Part shown: piece after piece, positions 32,279 to 41,801 of the stretch
Layout: every line of letters begins with the position of its first letter
How positions within the stretch are numbered: position 1 is the first letter of the stretch
The notes under the pieces: model-generated
The model's database searches: none
Seen by the model: the letters and a program-made list of their open reading frames with translations, nothing else
Told to the model about the DNA's origin: nothing
Translations under genes and position numbers: made by a program
Origin: Dyella_B sp035690825
GTDB taxonomy: Bacteria; Pseudomonadota; Gammaproteobacteria; Xanthomonadales; Rhodanobacteraceae
Reading direction: 5' to 3'
Assembly (NCBI RefSeq): GCF_051954575.1
Contig: NZ_JBQCHP010000026.1
Span: 5,866-69,865, forward strand
Length of the DNA stretch: 64,000 bases

Positions 32279-34654
32279 TCAAGCCGCAGCTTTCTTCTTC
32301 GCCAACCGCAGCCAGGTATCGACCACGGTATCCGGATTGAGCGATACCGATTCGATGCCCTGGTCCATCAGCCATTCGGCCAGATCCGGATGGTCGGACG
32401 GGCCCTGTCCGCAGATGCCCACGTACTTGCCGCGGGCTCGCGCGGTCTTGATCGCCATCGCCAGCAGCTTCTTCACCGCCGGATCGCGTTCGTCGAACAG
32501 GTGCGCGACCACGCTGGAATCGCGATCCAGGCCGAGCGTGAGCTGGGTGAGATCGTTCGAACCGATCGAGAAACCATCGAAGATGTCGAGGAATTCGTCG
32601 GCTAGCAGGGCGTTCGACGGCAGCTCGCACATCATGATCACTTTGAGATCGTGCTCGCCCTGCTTGAGACCGTTCTTGTTCAGCACCTCGACCACCTTGC
32701 GGCCTTCATCGAGCGTGCGCACGAACGGAATCATCACCCATACATTGGTGAGACCCATCACTTCGCGCACGTGCTTCACTGCCTTGCATTCCAGCCCGAA
32801 CGATTCGGCAAAACCCGCATCGACGTAACGGCTGGCGCCGCGATAGCCGATCATCGGGTTTTCTTCGTGCGGCTCGTAGCGCTGGCCGCCGAGCAGGTTG
32901 GCGTATTCGTTGGATTTGAAATCCGACAGGCGCACGATCACCGGCTTGGGATACACCGAGGCCGCGATGGTGGCGATACCTTCGGCAAGACGGTCGACGT
33001 AGAAGCTCACCGGATCCTTGTAGCCGGCGATGCGTGCATCGATGCGCGCCTTGGTTTCCGCATCCTGCTTGCCGTATTCGAGCAAGGCCTTGGGATGCAC
33101 GCCGATATGGCTGGCGATGATCATTTCCAGTCGCGCCAGGCCGATGCCGGCGTTGGGCAGCATGCCGAAGTCGAACGCGCGTTCCGGGTTGGCCACGTTC
33201 ATCATGATTTTCAGCGGCGCTTCCGGCATCGCGCCGAGATCGGCGGTGACGCGGTCGAACTTGAGCTGGCCTTCGTAGATCACGCCGGTGTCGCCTTCGG
33301 CGCAGGACACCGTGACGTCGTGACCATCAGGAATGGTATCCAGCGCATGGCCGGTGCCGACCACCGCAGGCACACCCAGTTCGCGCGCGATGATCGCCGC
33401 ATGGCAGGTGCGGCCGCCGCGATTGGTGACGATGGCCGAGGCGCGTTTCATCACCGGCTCCCAATCGGGATCGGTCATGTCGGCGACGAGCACGTCGCCG
33501 GGCTGCACTTTGTTCATATCGGCCAACGAACGGATCACGCGCGCCTTGCCGGTGCCGATCTTCTGGCCGATCGCGCGGCCTTCGGCCAGCACTTTGCCTT
33601 TTTCGTTGAGGTGGAAGCGTTCCAACTGCATCGCATGCGCGCGCGACTTCACCGTTTCCGGACGCGCCTGCACGATGTAGAGCTTGCCGGTATGGCCGTC
33701 CTTCGCCCATTCAATGTCCATTGGACGCTGGTAGTGGTGCTCGATCACCAGCGCCTGCTTGGCCAGTTCCTGCACGTCTTCGTCGGTGATGCAGAAACGG
33801 TGGCGATCGGCGGCGGGTGTTTCCTCGATGCGCACGCGCTCGCCGGGCTGGTCCGAATACACCATGCGCTGCTGCTTGGCGCCCAGGCTGCGGCGCAGAA
33901 CGGCCGGCTTGCCGGCTTTCAGCGTGGGCTTGAACACGTAGAACTCATCCGGGTTCACCGCGCCTTGCACCACCATTTCGCCCAGGCCGTAGCTGCCGGT
34001 GACGAACACCACTTCGCGGAAACCCGATTCGGTATCCAGCGTAAACAGCACGCCGGAAGCACCAACATCGGAACGCACCATCAACTGCACGCCGGCGGAG
34101 AGGAATACGTCTTCGTGCTTGAAGCCCTGGTGCACGCGATAAGCGATGGCGCGATCGTTGTAGAGCGAGGCGAAGACTTCCTTCACCTTGTGCAGCACGT
34201 CGTCGATGCCGACCACGTTGAGAAAGGTTTCCTGCTGGCCGGCGAACGACGCATCCGGCAGGTCTTCGGCAGTGGCCGAGGAACGCACCGCCACGGCAAT
34301 GTTGTCGGTGCCGGCGTCCTTGCACAGTTTGACGTACGCGTCGCGGACGGCTTTTTCCAGCTCGGCGGGCAGGGCGGTGTCGACGATCCAGCCGCGGATT
34401 TCCTTGCCACCCTTGACCAGTTCGTCCACGTCGTCCACATCGAGCGTGGCGAGGCGATCGGCAATACGCTTGGAAAGGCCGCTTTTTTCCAGATACTCCT
34501 GAAAGGCTTGCGCGGTGGTGGCGAAGCCGCCGGGCACAGACACCCCGAGCTGGGCCAGGTTGCCGATCATCTCGCCGAGCGACGCGTTCTTGCCGCCGAC
34601 CTTGCCAAGGTCGGTCATGCGCAGTTGGTCGAGCCAAAGCACCAGGTCGTTCAA
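32279..34654 (-). CDS. ppsA: Phosphoenolpyruvate synthase
   Basis: A 791-aa enzyme making PEP from pyruvate and ATP for gluconeogenesis. The N-terminal ATP/pyruvate-binding domain begins LVLWLDQLRMTDLGKVGGKNA. The phosphorylated His418 lies in GGRTCHAAIIARELG. The C-terminal TIM barrel has GFSIGSNDLTQLTLGLDRDS and GICGQGPSDHPDLA. The start is TTG at 34654, because AGGAG lies seven bases upstream and the resulting N-terminus matches the family. Longer readings into the divergent region are rejected. It is divergent from ppsR, its regulator. Confidence 0.96.
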   Translation of the reverse strand: MNDLVLWLDQLRMTDLGKVGGKNASLGEMIGNLAQLGVSVPGGFATTAQAFQEYLEKSGLSKRIADRLATLDVDDVDELVKGGKEIRGWIVDTALPAELEKAVRDAYVKLCKDAGTDNIAVAVRSSATAEDLPDASFAGQQETFLNVVGIDDVLHKVKEVFASLYNDRAIAYRVHQGFKHEDVFLSAGVQLMVRSDVGASGVLFTLDTESGFREVVFVTGSYGLGEMVVQGAVNPDEFYVFKPTLKAGKPAVLRRSLGAKQQRMVYSDQPGERVRIEETPAADRHRFCITDEDVQELAKQALVIEHHYQRPMDIEWAKDGHTGKLYIVQARPETVKSRAHAMQLERFHLNEKGKVLAEGRAIGQKIGTGKARVIRSLADMNKVQPGDVLVADMTDPDWEPVMKRASAIVTNRGGRTCHAAIIARELGVPAVVGTGHALDTIPDGHDVTVSCAEGDTGVIYEGQLKFDRVTADLGAMPEAPLKIMMNVANPERAFDFGMLPNAGIGLARLEMIIASHIGVHPKALLEYGKQDAETKARIDARIAGYKDPVSFYVDRLAEGIATIAASVYPKPVIVRLSDFKSNEYANLLGGQRYEPHEENPMIGYRGASRYVDAGFAESFGLECKAVKHVREVMGLTNVWVMIPFVRTLDEGRKVVEVLNKNGLKQGEHDLKVIMMCELPSNALLADEFLDIFDGFSIGSNDLTQLTLGLDRDSSVVAHLFDERDPAVKKLLAMAIKTARARGKYVGICGQGPSDHPDLAEWLMDQGIESVSLNPDTVVDTWLRLAKKKAAA

Positions 34655-34880
34655 GGGGATCTCCTCAAGAGCTCGCAATGGAAAAGCGGGGAGCGGCGCG
34701 GAACAAAGCCGGCTGCACAAGACTGGTATTGTCCGCCGCCAATGGTGCGCGGCACAAGAAGACCATTGCTGCATCGAGCCGCGCCACCTGCATACCAGTC
34801 AGTAAAAAGTCAAGCAACGACAAGGTTTCCTGCTTGGGTTATGGTGCGAGACAGGCATCCCGACCGCCCACGGACCACGT

Positions 34881-35696
34881 ATGCAACGCTCGGTTTTTTT
34901 CATATCCGATTCCACTGGTATTACGGCCGAGACGATCGGAAACAGCATTCTTGCGCAGTTCGAAGGCGTGCGCTTCGAAAAGCACCGGCTGCCGTTCATC
35001 GACAATGCGCAGAAGGCCGAGAATGCCGCGCTGCGCATCAAGACCCGGTATGCGCAGAGCGGGCAGCGGCCGATCGTGGTCAACACCATGGCCGATCCGG
35101 CGCTGTGCGAAATCGTCGCCACCAGCGGCGCCTTGATGCTGGATGTGTTCGCCCCCTTCATCGGCCCGCTTGAAGACGAACTGGGCACACGCCACTCCGG
35201 CGCGGTGAACCGTTCCCACGGCCTGGTGGATTTCGCCAAGTACGAGGCGCGTATCAACGCGACCAACTACGCCCTGAGCCACGACGACGGCCTGGCGGTG
35301 GATTACGCGCAGGCCGATCTGATCCTGATTGGCGTATCGCGTTCGGGCAAAACGCCCACCTGTTTGTACATGGCCTTGCATTATGGGGTCTGCGCCGCCA
35401 ACTATCCCCTCACCGAGGAGGATCTGGAAAAGCTCGAACTCCCGGCGCGTCTGCGTGCTTACAAGAACCGCCTGTTCGGCCTCACCATCGAACCCCAGCG
35501 CCTGGCGCAGATTCGTGAAGAGCGGCGCCCGGGCAGCCGCTATGCCAACCTTAAGCAATGCCGGTGGGAACTGGAGCAGGCCGATCGCTTGATGCGCCAG
35601 GCCGGCATCCAGTCCCTCAACACCACGCACGTGTCGATCGAAGAGATTGCGAGCAAAATCCTCGATCAATTCGGCATCGAAAAAACCATGTACTGA
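34881..35696 (+). CDS. ppsR: PEP synthetase regulatory protein (kinase/pyrophosphorylase)
   Basis: A 271-aa DUF299 protein. It inactivates PEP synthase by ADP-dependent phosphorylation of a Thr next to the catalytic His and reactivates it by phosphorolysis. The P-loop GVSRSGKTPT is at residues 151-160. The N-terminus FFISDSTGITAETIGNSIL is the family signature. It is transcribed away from ppsA across a 226-base gap, as in many proteobacteria. Confidence 0.96.
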   Translation: MQRSVFFISDSTGITAETIGNSILAQFEGVRFEKHRLPFIDNAQKAENAALRIKTRYAQSGQRPIVVNTMADPALCEIVATSGALMLDVFAPFIGPLEDELGTRHSGAVNRSHGLVDFAKYEARINATNYALSHDDGLAVDYAQADLILIGVSRSGKTPTCLYMALHYGVCAANYPLTEEDLEKLELPARLRAYKNRLFGLTIEPQRLAQIREERRPGSRYANLKQCRWELEQADRLMRQAGIQSLNTTHVSIEEIASKILDQFGIEKTMY

Positions 35697-35716
35697 CGAG
35701 GACCCCACCCAAGCTC

Positions 35717-36178
35717 ATGAGCGTCGTACTCGACCGCCGCACCGCCTTGTTGCCAGGACGTTTCGAGTTCCTAATGGGACTCTATGCCGAAAACTATCAT
35801 CGGCTGACGCACCTGTTCGCGCCGCAGCAGCTGGCGCTGGGCAGCTACGTGTCGGATGTCGACGACGGCCTTCCGGTGCACCTGGTGCTGCAGGAACGCC
35901 ATCCCTATACGCTGGAACTGGAACTCACCTACGGTTTCGTCGACACCCAGACCGGGCATCGATCGCCTTCGGCGCAACTGCGCATGTACCACGATGCGCA
36001 CGTGGCCGAAGCGCTGCATTGCCATCCGGGTCGCCACCTGTGGCAGGTGCTCGGTCCGTTCCCGCTGGCGCATTCGGTGTTCCAGCATCGGCTGCAGATG
36101 AACAGCTTTCTCACGCGCTGGCTGGAATATCTGGCTGAACAGGGACACTCGGCCGGAACGCTCGAACGCGTCCCGTAG
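35717..36178 (+). CDS. DUF1249 family protein
   Basis: A 153-aa conserved protein of the DUF1249 (YqiB) family. Recognisable segments are MGLYAENYHRL near residue 20, LELELTYGF, the metal-like histidine stretch YHDAHVAEALHC, and a C-terminal FLTRWLEYLAEQGH. Length fits the family. No signal peptide or membrane segment. Function unknown. It begins 20 bases after ppsR and is probably in the same transcript. Confidence 0.85.
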   Translation: MSVVLDRRTALLPGRFEFLMGLYAENYHRLTHLFAPQQLALGSYVSDVDDGLPVHLVLQERHPYTLELELTYGFVDTQTGHRSPSAQLRMYHDAHVAEALHCHPGRHLWQVLGPFPLAHSVFQHRLQMNSFLTRWLEYLAEQGHSAGTLERVP

Positions 36179-36253
36179 GCAGCGCTGAGGCGAAGCCGAA
36201 CCCGAGCATCGCCATCTCTGGGATTCGAATCGATATATTTTTTCGCAGGCAAC

Positions 36254-36276
36254 AAAAAACCCGCATAAGCGGGCTT
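36254..36276 (-). terminator. Terminator of the tRNA-Ala-Glu-Asp cluster
   Basis: On the minus strand CCCGC pairs with GCGGG around TTAT, followed by six T. It lies 13 bases after tRNA-Asp. Confidence 0.85.
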
Positions 36277-36288
36277 CTTGGCGAACAA

Positions 36289-36365
36289 TGGCGGAGCGGA
36301 CGGGACTCGAACCCGCGACCTCCGGCGTGACAGGCCAGCATTCTAACCGACTGAACTACCGCTCC
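36289..36365 (-). tRNA. tRNA-Asp (anticodon GTC), copy 2
   Basis: 77 nt, identical to the copy at 23970-24046, with CCA encoded. Last of three tRNAs in this minus-strand cluster. Confidence 0.95.
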
Positions 36366-36438
36366 ACGTTGTACAGCCAATCCAGCGGGCCAACTCACTA
36401 AGTCCTTTTCCACTCCGCCCGGTGTTCTGGGTTAAGAG

Positions 36439-36514
36439 TGGCGTCCCCACGGGGATTCGAACCCCGGTCGCCACCGTGAAAGGGTGATGTCCTAGGCCTC
36501 TAGACGATGGGGAC
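36439..36514 (-). tRNA. tRNA-Glu (anticodon TTC)
   Basis: 76 nt. GTCCCCA pairs with TGGGGAC and CCA is encoded. The loop CTTTCAC gives TTC. Confidence 0.95.
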
Positions 36515-36522
36515 GTATGTGT

Positions 36523-36598
36523 TGGTGGAGCCAGGCGGGATCGAACCGCCGACCTCCTGCATGCCATGCAGGCGCTCTCCCAGCTGAGCTATGGCCCC
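36523..36598 (-). tRNA. tRNA-Ala (anticodon GGC)
   Basis: 76 nt. GGGGCCA pairs with TGGCTCC (one G-T pair) and CCA is encoded. The stem CCTGC/GCAGG encloses ATGGCAT, giving GGC. First tRNA after the promoter. Confidence 0.95.
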
Positions 36599-36615
36599 GC
36601 CGCTGGAAGCCCGAA

Positions 36616-36644
36616 AGAATAGGCTGGGTTCTGAATTCCGTCAA
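36616..36644 (-). promoter_or_regulatory. Promoter of the tRNA-Ala-Glu-Asp cluster
   Basis: On the minus strand TTGACG (36639-36644), 17 bases, TATTCT (36616-36621), preceded by an A/T-rich upstream stretch and followed by a GC-rich start region, as expected for stable RNA genes. Confidence 0.75.
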
Positions 36645-36757
36645 GCAATTTTTGTAAAAATTTTCATCGCAAATGAACTCGCTCGACGAGGTGATGAGAT
36701 GCAGCGTCATCTGCGCGTCAGGTTAAGCTGTGATCGAAACGTCCTCATGAGCGCGGC

Positions 36758-38524
36758 ATGCACGACATCGGCTTCATTCGCGATCTTGCCTTAGTGATGC
36801 TCGTGGCGGGCGCCACGACGATCCTGTTTCAACGGCTGCGCTTGCCTGTGCTTCCCGGATACATCTTGGCCGGCATCGTGATCGGTCCGCACACGCCGGG
36901 CGTGCTGGTGGCTGATGCGCGCGCGATCAGCGACATCTCCAACCTTGGCGTGGTGCTGTTGATGTTCACGCTGGGGCTGGAGTTCAGCGTGCGCAAGCTG
37001 CGCCAGGTGGGCGGCAGCTTGTTGCTGATCACCGTGATCGAAGTAGGCTTCATGCTGTGGCTGGGCTATCAGCTTGGTTTGCTGTTCGGCTGGGGCAGCC
37101 GCAATGCGCTGTTTCTGGGCGCGATCATGGCGTTGTCCTCCACGATGGTGGCCACGCGTGCGCTGGCGGAAAACGGCTTCAGCCAATGGCCGTTCGCACG
37201 CCTGGTGGTGGGCATGCTGGTGGCCGAAGACATGCTGACCATCGTGCTGCTCACCCTGCTCACCGCCATTGCGATCAGCGGCACGGTGGAAACCGGAACG
37301 GCGTTCGCCGTGGTGGGTCATCTGGGTTTGTTCGTGGTGGCGGGCATGATCGTCGGCTTGTTGTTGCTGCCGCGCCTGGTGGATTACGTGGCCGGCTTCG
37401 ACCGCGACGAAACCTTGCTGGTAAGCGTGCTGGGCATCTGCTTCGGTACCAGCCTGCTGGCGGCGTGGCTGGGTTTCAGCGTGGCACTGGGTGCATTCCT
37501 TGCCGGCGCGGTGGTGGCCGAGGCGCATAGCGCGTCGCGCGTGGTGCACTTGGTTGAGCCGTTGCGCGACATGTTCGCAGCGCTGTTTTTCGTGGCGATC
37601 GGCTTGAAGATCGATCCGGCCCAGCTTGCGCATTACGCATTGCCGGCGGTGGCGATCGCCTTGATCGTGATGCTCGGCAAGAGCCTGGTGTGCAGCGTGG
37701 GCATGTTCTTCATCGGTCACGATCTGCGCACCTCGCTGCGGGCGGGATTGTGCATGGCGCAGATCGGCGAGTTTTCGTTCGTGATCGCCACCCTTGGACT
37801 CACGCTGCGCGCAGTGGACGATTTCATCTATCCCACCGCGGTGGCGGCCGCCTTGATCTGCATGGTCGCCTCGCCCTATCTGCTTCGCTCCGCGGATCTG
37901 CTCGCGCACGTGGGCAAGCGCGTGATTCCGCGGCCGTTGCGATTGCTGATCAGCAGTTACAGCGGATGGCTGGAAAACCTTCGGCCCGTCAACGAGAACG
38001 CGGTGCTGGCGCAGATGTTTCGCCGGCTGCTGTGGCATATCGCGATCAATATCGCGCTGGTCGTCACCTTGTTCGTGATCGGCGCATACGTCAATGCGCA
38101 TAACGCGGCCTGGTTCGAGCGTTGGGGCTTCGGGCGCGACATGCGGCATTCGATGATCTGGGCGTGCGCGCTGTTCCTGTCGCTGCCGCTGCTGATCGCG
38201 GTGTACCGCAAGGCCGAAGCCTTAGGAATGCTGCTGGCGGAGCTGGGCATACGCGAGCGTTTCGCCGGTGCCTATACGCAGGCCATCCGACAGGTTCTGG
38301 CGAAACTGATTCCGCTGGCGACCTTGCTGGTGCTGGCGCTGCTGGTAGGCGTACTCGGGTCGACGATTTTGCCGCCACGCGGCGTGGCGATTTCCCTGGT
38401 TGGCGTGTGCGTATTGCTGGCCGTCATCCTGTGGCGCGGCCTGGTGAAGGTTCACGCAAGATTGCAGGCCGCATTGCGGGAGACGCTGGAAAAACCTTCA
38501 TCTCCTCCTAACGAATCGAGCTGA
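36758..38524 (+). CDS. CPA2-family cation:proton antiporter (KefB/YbaL-like)
   Basis: A 588-aa membrane protein with about 12 N-terminal transmembrane helices, ending near residue 375. Typical CPA2 segments are PGYILAGIVIGPHTPG, LGVVLLMFTLGLEFS, and GAFLAGAVVAEAHSA. The remaining part has three further hydrophobic segments (about 425-445, 465-485 and 530-570) rather than the NAD-binding RCK domain of KefB/C. It therefore probably lacks nucleotide gating of that kind. It likely exchanges K+ or Na+ for protons. The ion is not determined by the sequence. Confidence 0.85.
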   Translation: MHDIGFIRDLALVMLVAGATTILFQRLRLPVLPGYILAGIVIGPHTPGVLVADARAISDISNLGVVLLMFTLGLEFSVRKLRQVGGSLLLITVIEVGFMLWLGYQLGLLFGWGSRNALFLGAIMALSSTMVATRALAENGFSQWPFARLVVGMLVAEDMLTIVLLTLLTAIAISGTVETGTAFAVVGHLGLFVVAGMIVGLLLLPRLVDYVAGFDRDETLLVSVLGICFGTSLLAAWLGFSVALGAFLAGAVVAEAHSASRVVHLVEPLRDMFAALFFVAIGLKIDPAQLAHYALPAVAIALIVMLGKSLVCSVGMFFIGHDLRTSLRAGLCMAQIGEFSFVIATLGLTLRAVDDFIYPTAVAAALICMVASPYLLRSADLLAHVGKRVIPRPLRLLISSYSGWLENLRPVNENAVLAQMFRRLLWHIAINIALVVTLFVIGAYVNAHNAAWFERWGFGRDMRHSMIWACALFLSLPLLIAVYRKAEALGMLLAELGIRERFAGAYTQAIRQVLAKLIPLATLLVLALLVGVLGSTILPPRGVAISLVGVCVLLAVILWRGLVKVHARLQAALRETLEKPSSPPNESS

Positions 38525-38693
38525 ATGCGGCGCTGCGCACACTTGAGCACCTGAACTTTCCGCAAGAGCGGGGGTCCATCTCGAATCGTCGTTGCCAAGA
38601 CCGGACTGGACACCGCACAATGCGGGGCCAGCCTCCAATGGGGGAGGTCCGGCGCGGCACGCCGGCATATCCAAAGACTTTAGGGAGTTCCGA

Positions 38694-39482
38694 ATGAAGC
38701 ATTTTCTGCGACCCACGCTGACAGCAGCCGCGCTGGCCGTTGTGCTGGGCATGACCGCTGGCGCGCAGGCCCAGACGTCCAGCGCCGGTAGCACGAGCGC
38801 CGCCGCCGGCCCGGTCGACAAGATCAAGGCCAGCACCGTGGTGGGCTATGAGCTGGCGGGTTCCGTGCCGCCGATCATGCGTGAAGCCGTGGATCCGGCG
38901 ACCGTGGCCAAGGCCGTCCAGGACGCGCTTTCCGGCAAGAAGCCGCCGATGGCCGAGCAGGAGTTCAACGCCACCGCCCAGGCTTTCGAGGCGCAGCTGC
39001 GCGCCAAGGCCAAGTCCGAGTTCGACGCGGCTTCCGCCAAGAACAAGGCTGAAGGCGACGCCTTCCTCGCCAAGAACAAGAGCGCCGCGGGCGTGAAGAC
39101 CACCGCCTCCGGCCTGCAGTACCAAGTGATCACCCAGGGCACCGGCGCTCGTCCGGGTCCGAACGACACCGTGAAGGTGAACTACAAGGGCACCTTCGTG
39201 AACGGCGAAGTGTTCGACAGCTCCGAGAAGAACAACCCGCCGGGACCGACCTCGATCCCGCTGGCGCGCGTGATCCCGGGCTTCCGCGAAGGCCTGCAGC
39301 TGATGCAGGTGGGCGGCCACTACAAGTTCTTCATTCCGCCGAACCTGGCTTACGGTGCGGAGCCCAATCGTCCGTTCCCGCCGAACGCCACGCTGATCTT
39401 CGACATCACCCTGGTAAGCACCGGCCCGACGCCGGCTGGTGCGTCGCAGGGCGGCAGCGAAGGCGGTGCCGACGGCAAGTAA
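38694..39482 (+). CDS. FKBP-type peptidyl-prolyl isomerase (Mip/FkpA-like), periplasmic
   Basis: A 262-aa exported isomerase. The signal peptide ends AQA at residues 24-26. The N-terminal dimerisation domain is Ala/Lys-rich helix (about 35-140). The FKBP domain (about 150-245) has GPNDTVKVNYKGTFVNG, VIPGFREGLQLM and FIPPNLAYG. A Gly/Ser-rich tail follows. The ATG at 38694 has AGGGAG upstream and directly begins the signal peptide; an upstream in-frame start is rejected. It helps fold envelope proteins. Confidence 0.93.
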   Translation: MKHFLRPTLTAAALAVVLGMTAGAQAQTSSAGSTSAAAGPVDKIKASTVVGYELAGSVPPIMREAVDPATVAKAVQDALSGKKPPMAEQEFNATAQAFEAQLRAKAKSEFDAASAKNKAEGDAFLAKNKSAAGVKTTASGLQYQVITQGTGARPGPNDTVKVNYKGTFVNGEVFDSSEKNNPPGPTSIPLARVIPGFREGLQLMQVGGHYKFFIPPNLAYGAEPNRPFPPNATLIFDITLVSTGPTPAGASQGGSEGGADGK

Positions 39483-39512
39483 TCGCCGCGGTACGCAAGC
39501 GAGCTTTGCATG

Positions 39513-39544
39513 AACGGGGCGCGAACGATTCGCGCCCCGTTTGC
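39513..39544 (+). terminator. Terminator after the FKBP gene
   Basis: A perfect 12-13 bp stem ACGGGGCGCGAA/TTCGCGCCCCGT around CGA, followed by TTGCGTT. The T-run is short. Confidence 0.65.
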
Positions 39545-39638
39545 GTTGCACGGGCACAAGCGCGCGTGTCGTTGACATAGGCGTTTCTTTTGGGGCTGTT
39601 AGAATCCTCGCCCCTTCATAAGGCGTTGATCCCCCGCG

Positions 39639-40982
39639 ATGAAAGTCACCATTTTTGGTACCGGTTATGTGGGCCTGGTTACCGGAGCCTGCCTGGCCGA
39701 GATGGGCAATCATGTCGTTTGCGTAGATATCGACGAAAACAAAGTAGGGCGCCTGCGTCGCGGCGAAATCCCGATTTTCGAACCCGGCCTCGAACCCATC
39801 GTGCGGCGCAACTACGCCAATGGGCAGCTTGAATTCACCACCGATGCGGCAATCGCCATCGCGCACGCGCAGATCATTTTCATCGCCGTAGGCACGCCGC
39901 CGGACGAAGACGGCAGCGCCGACCTGCAATATGTGTTGAGCGTGGCGCGCACCATCGGGCGCCATCTGGATCGCTATGCGGTGATCGTCAACAAATCCAC
40001 AGTGCCGGTAGGTACGGCCGATCGCGTCCGCGCGGCGGTGGCGACGGAGCTGGCAGCGCGCGGCGCCGAGATCGAACTCGACGTCGCCTCCAATCCCGAA
40101 TTTCTCAAGGAAGGTGACGCGGTCGAAGATTGCCTGCGCCCGGACCGTATCGTGATCGGCTCCTCCAGCGCACGTGCGATCGCCTTGTTGCGCAAGTTGT
40201 ATGCGCCGTTCAATCGCAACCACGACCGCACGGTGGTGATGGACGTGCGCTCCGCCGAGCTGACCAAGTACGCGGCCAACGCCATGCTGGCCACCAAGAT
40301 CAGTTTCATGAACGAGATCGCCAACATCGCCGAGCGCGTGGGCGCGGACGTGGAACTGGTGCGCCAGGGCATCGGCTCGGATCCGCGCATCGGCTATCAC
40401 TTCATCTATCCGGGCGCCGGCTATGGCGGCTCGTGCTTTCCCAAAGACGTGCAGGCGCTGGAGCGCACGGCGCGTGCGGTGGGCTACGACGCGCGCTTGC
40501 TCGGCGCAGTGGAAGCAGTCAACCGGGATCAGAAGTTAAAGCTGTTCGACTTCATCCAGCGATACTTCAACGGCGACGTGCGTGGCCGGACGATCGCCCT
40601 GTGGGGCCTGGCGTTCAAGCCCAATACCGACGACATGCGCGAGGCCTCCAGCCGCCGCTTGATGGAAGCGTTGTGGGAGGCCGGCGCCAAGGTGCGCGCG
40701 TTCGACCCGGAAGCGCGCGAGGAAGTGCGGCGCCTGTATGGCGAGCGCGACGATCTGGTGCTGTGCGACAGCGCCTACCATGCGTTGGACGGGGCGGACG
40801 TGCTGGCGATCATTACCGAATGGAAGGCGTTCCGCAGTCCGGATTTCGCCCGCATTCGCGCCGTGCTCAAGGAACCGGCCATTTTCGACGGGCGCAATCT
40901 CTATGAGCCCACCGTGGTGGAAGAAGCCGGCCTGGCTTACTACGGCATCGGCCGCGGGCGCAGCGTCGCACGGCCGGAGTGA
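39639..40982 (+). CDS. ugd: UDP-glucose 6-dehydrogenase
   Basis: A 447-aa NAD-dependent enzyme converting UDP-glucose to UDP-glucuronate for exopolysaccharide or lipid A modification. The N-terminal Rossmann motif GTGYVGLVTGACLAEMG is at residues 8-24. The catalytic Cys266 lies in YGGSCFPKDVQAL. The C-terminal UDP-binding domain includes GLAFKPNTDDMREA. slyX follows two bases after the stop. Confidence 0.96.
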   Translation: MKVTIFGTGYVGLVTGACLAEMGNHVVCVDIDENKVGRLRRGEIPIFEPGLEPIVRRNYANGQLEFTTDAAIAIAHAQIIFIAVGTPPDEDGSADLQYVLSVARTIGRHLDRYAVIVNKSTVPVGTADRVRAAVATELAARGAEIELDVASNPEFLKEGDAVEDCLRPDRIVIGSSSARAIALLRKLYAPFNRNHDRTVVMDVRSAELTKYAANAMLATKISFMNEIANIAERVGADVELVRQGIGSDPRIGYHFIYPGAGYGGSCFPKDVQALERTARAVGYDARLLGAVEAVNRDQKLKLFDFIQRYFNGDVRGRTIALWGLAFKPNTDDMREASSRRLMEALWEAGAKVRAFDPEAREEVRRLYGERDDLVLCDSAYHALDGADVLAIITEWKAFRSPDFARIRAVLKEPAIFDGRNLYEPTVVEEAGLAYYGIGRGRSVARPE

Positions 40983-40984
40983 TC

Positions 40985-41197
40985 ATGAGCGATACTGAAA
41001 AGCGTCTTACGGAGCTGGAAGTTCGGCTCGCTTTTATCGATGATGCCGTGCAGGCACTGGTGGCGGCCGATGCGGAGCAATCGCTGCGCATCGCCACGCT
41101 GGAACGCGTGATCCGCGATCTGCGCAGCGAGCTGGAAACGGTGCGCCTCGGGCAAGGGCCCGATCCGCACAGCGAACCGCCACCTCCGCACTACTGA
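40985..41197 (+). CDS. slyX: SlyX family protein
   Basis: A 70-aa protein with an N-terminal coiled coil (about residues 3-55): heptads beginning EKRLTELEVRLAFIDDAV and a Pro-rich end, PPPPHY, typical for SlyX. Function unknown. The ATG at 40985 lies two bases after the ugd stop, so it is expressed with ugd. Confidence 0.88.
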   Translation: MSDTEKRLTELEVRLAFIDDAVQALVAADAEQSLRIATLERVIRDLRSELETVRLGQGPDPHSEPPPPHY

Positions 41198-41243
41198 AAC
41201 GCTTCACCTCATAAAACGCAGCAACGCAACACCGGATTCGATC

Positions 41244-41801
41244 ATGGCCGATTCACTGCGAGATCAGCTCTTGAAGAGCGGCATCGTCAAGCAAATCAAG
41301 GACGAGAAGCGCCAGCAGCAACCCGTTCCCAAACCGCATACGTCATTCGCCAAAGGCAAGCCGCCGCACAAGCCGAAGCCGGCGCGCAACGATGGCGAGA
41401 TCGACCTGGCCAAGGCCTATGCCGTGCGCGCGCAAACGGAAGCGCAGGAGCGCAAGCGCGCCGAGCAGGAGGCGGCCGAACAGGCGCGCCTGAAACGCGA
41501 GCGCAAGGCGAAAGTGCAGAAGCTGCTGGAAGGGCAGACGCTCAACAAGGCAGATGCCGACCAGGTGCGCCATTTCGAATACGGCGGCAAGATCCGACGG
41601 GTGTATGTGGACACCATGCAACTGGCTGATCTCAATGCCGGCAAGCTCGGTATCGTGCAGAACAGCGGCCGTTATCTGCTGGTGGCGCAGACGGTGGCCG
41701 AGCAGGTGCGTGAGGTCGATCCGCACTTGGTCGCGTTGTTGGTGGATCCGGCCTCGGCGGGTGTGGACGAGGACGGCATTCCGAATGACCTGATGTGGTG
41801 A
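41244..41801 (+). CDS. DUF2058 family protein (YaiL-like)
   Basis: A 185-aa protein of the DUF2058 family, sometimes annotated as a nucleoprotein/polynucleotide-associated enzyme. The N-terminus MADSLRDQLLKSGIVKQIK is characteristic. It is followed by a basic, Lys/Pro-rich linker, an Arg/Glu/Ala coiled coil (about 60-95), and a C-terminal domain with KIRRVYVDTMQLADLNAGKL. Function unknown; binding to nucleic acid is suggested only by charge. Confidence 0.85.
   Translation: MADSLRDQLLKSGIVKQIKDEKRQQQPVPKPHTSFAKGKPPHKPKPARNDGEIDLAKAYAVRAQTEAQERKRAEQEAAEQARLKRERKAKVQKLLEGQTLNKADADQVRHFEYGGKIRRVYVDTMQLADLNAGKLGIVQNSGRYLLVAQTVAEQVREVDPHLVALLVDPASAGVDEDGIPNDLMW

Noticed and set aside
39574..39610. 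Promoter for ugd from TTGACA and TAGAAT
   Set aside because: The boxes are about 22 bases apart, outside the usual range; a promoter is likely nearby but not shown.
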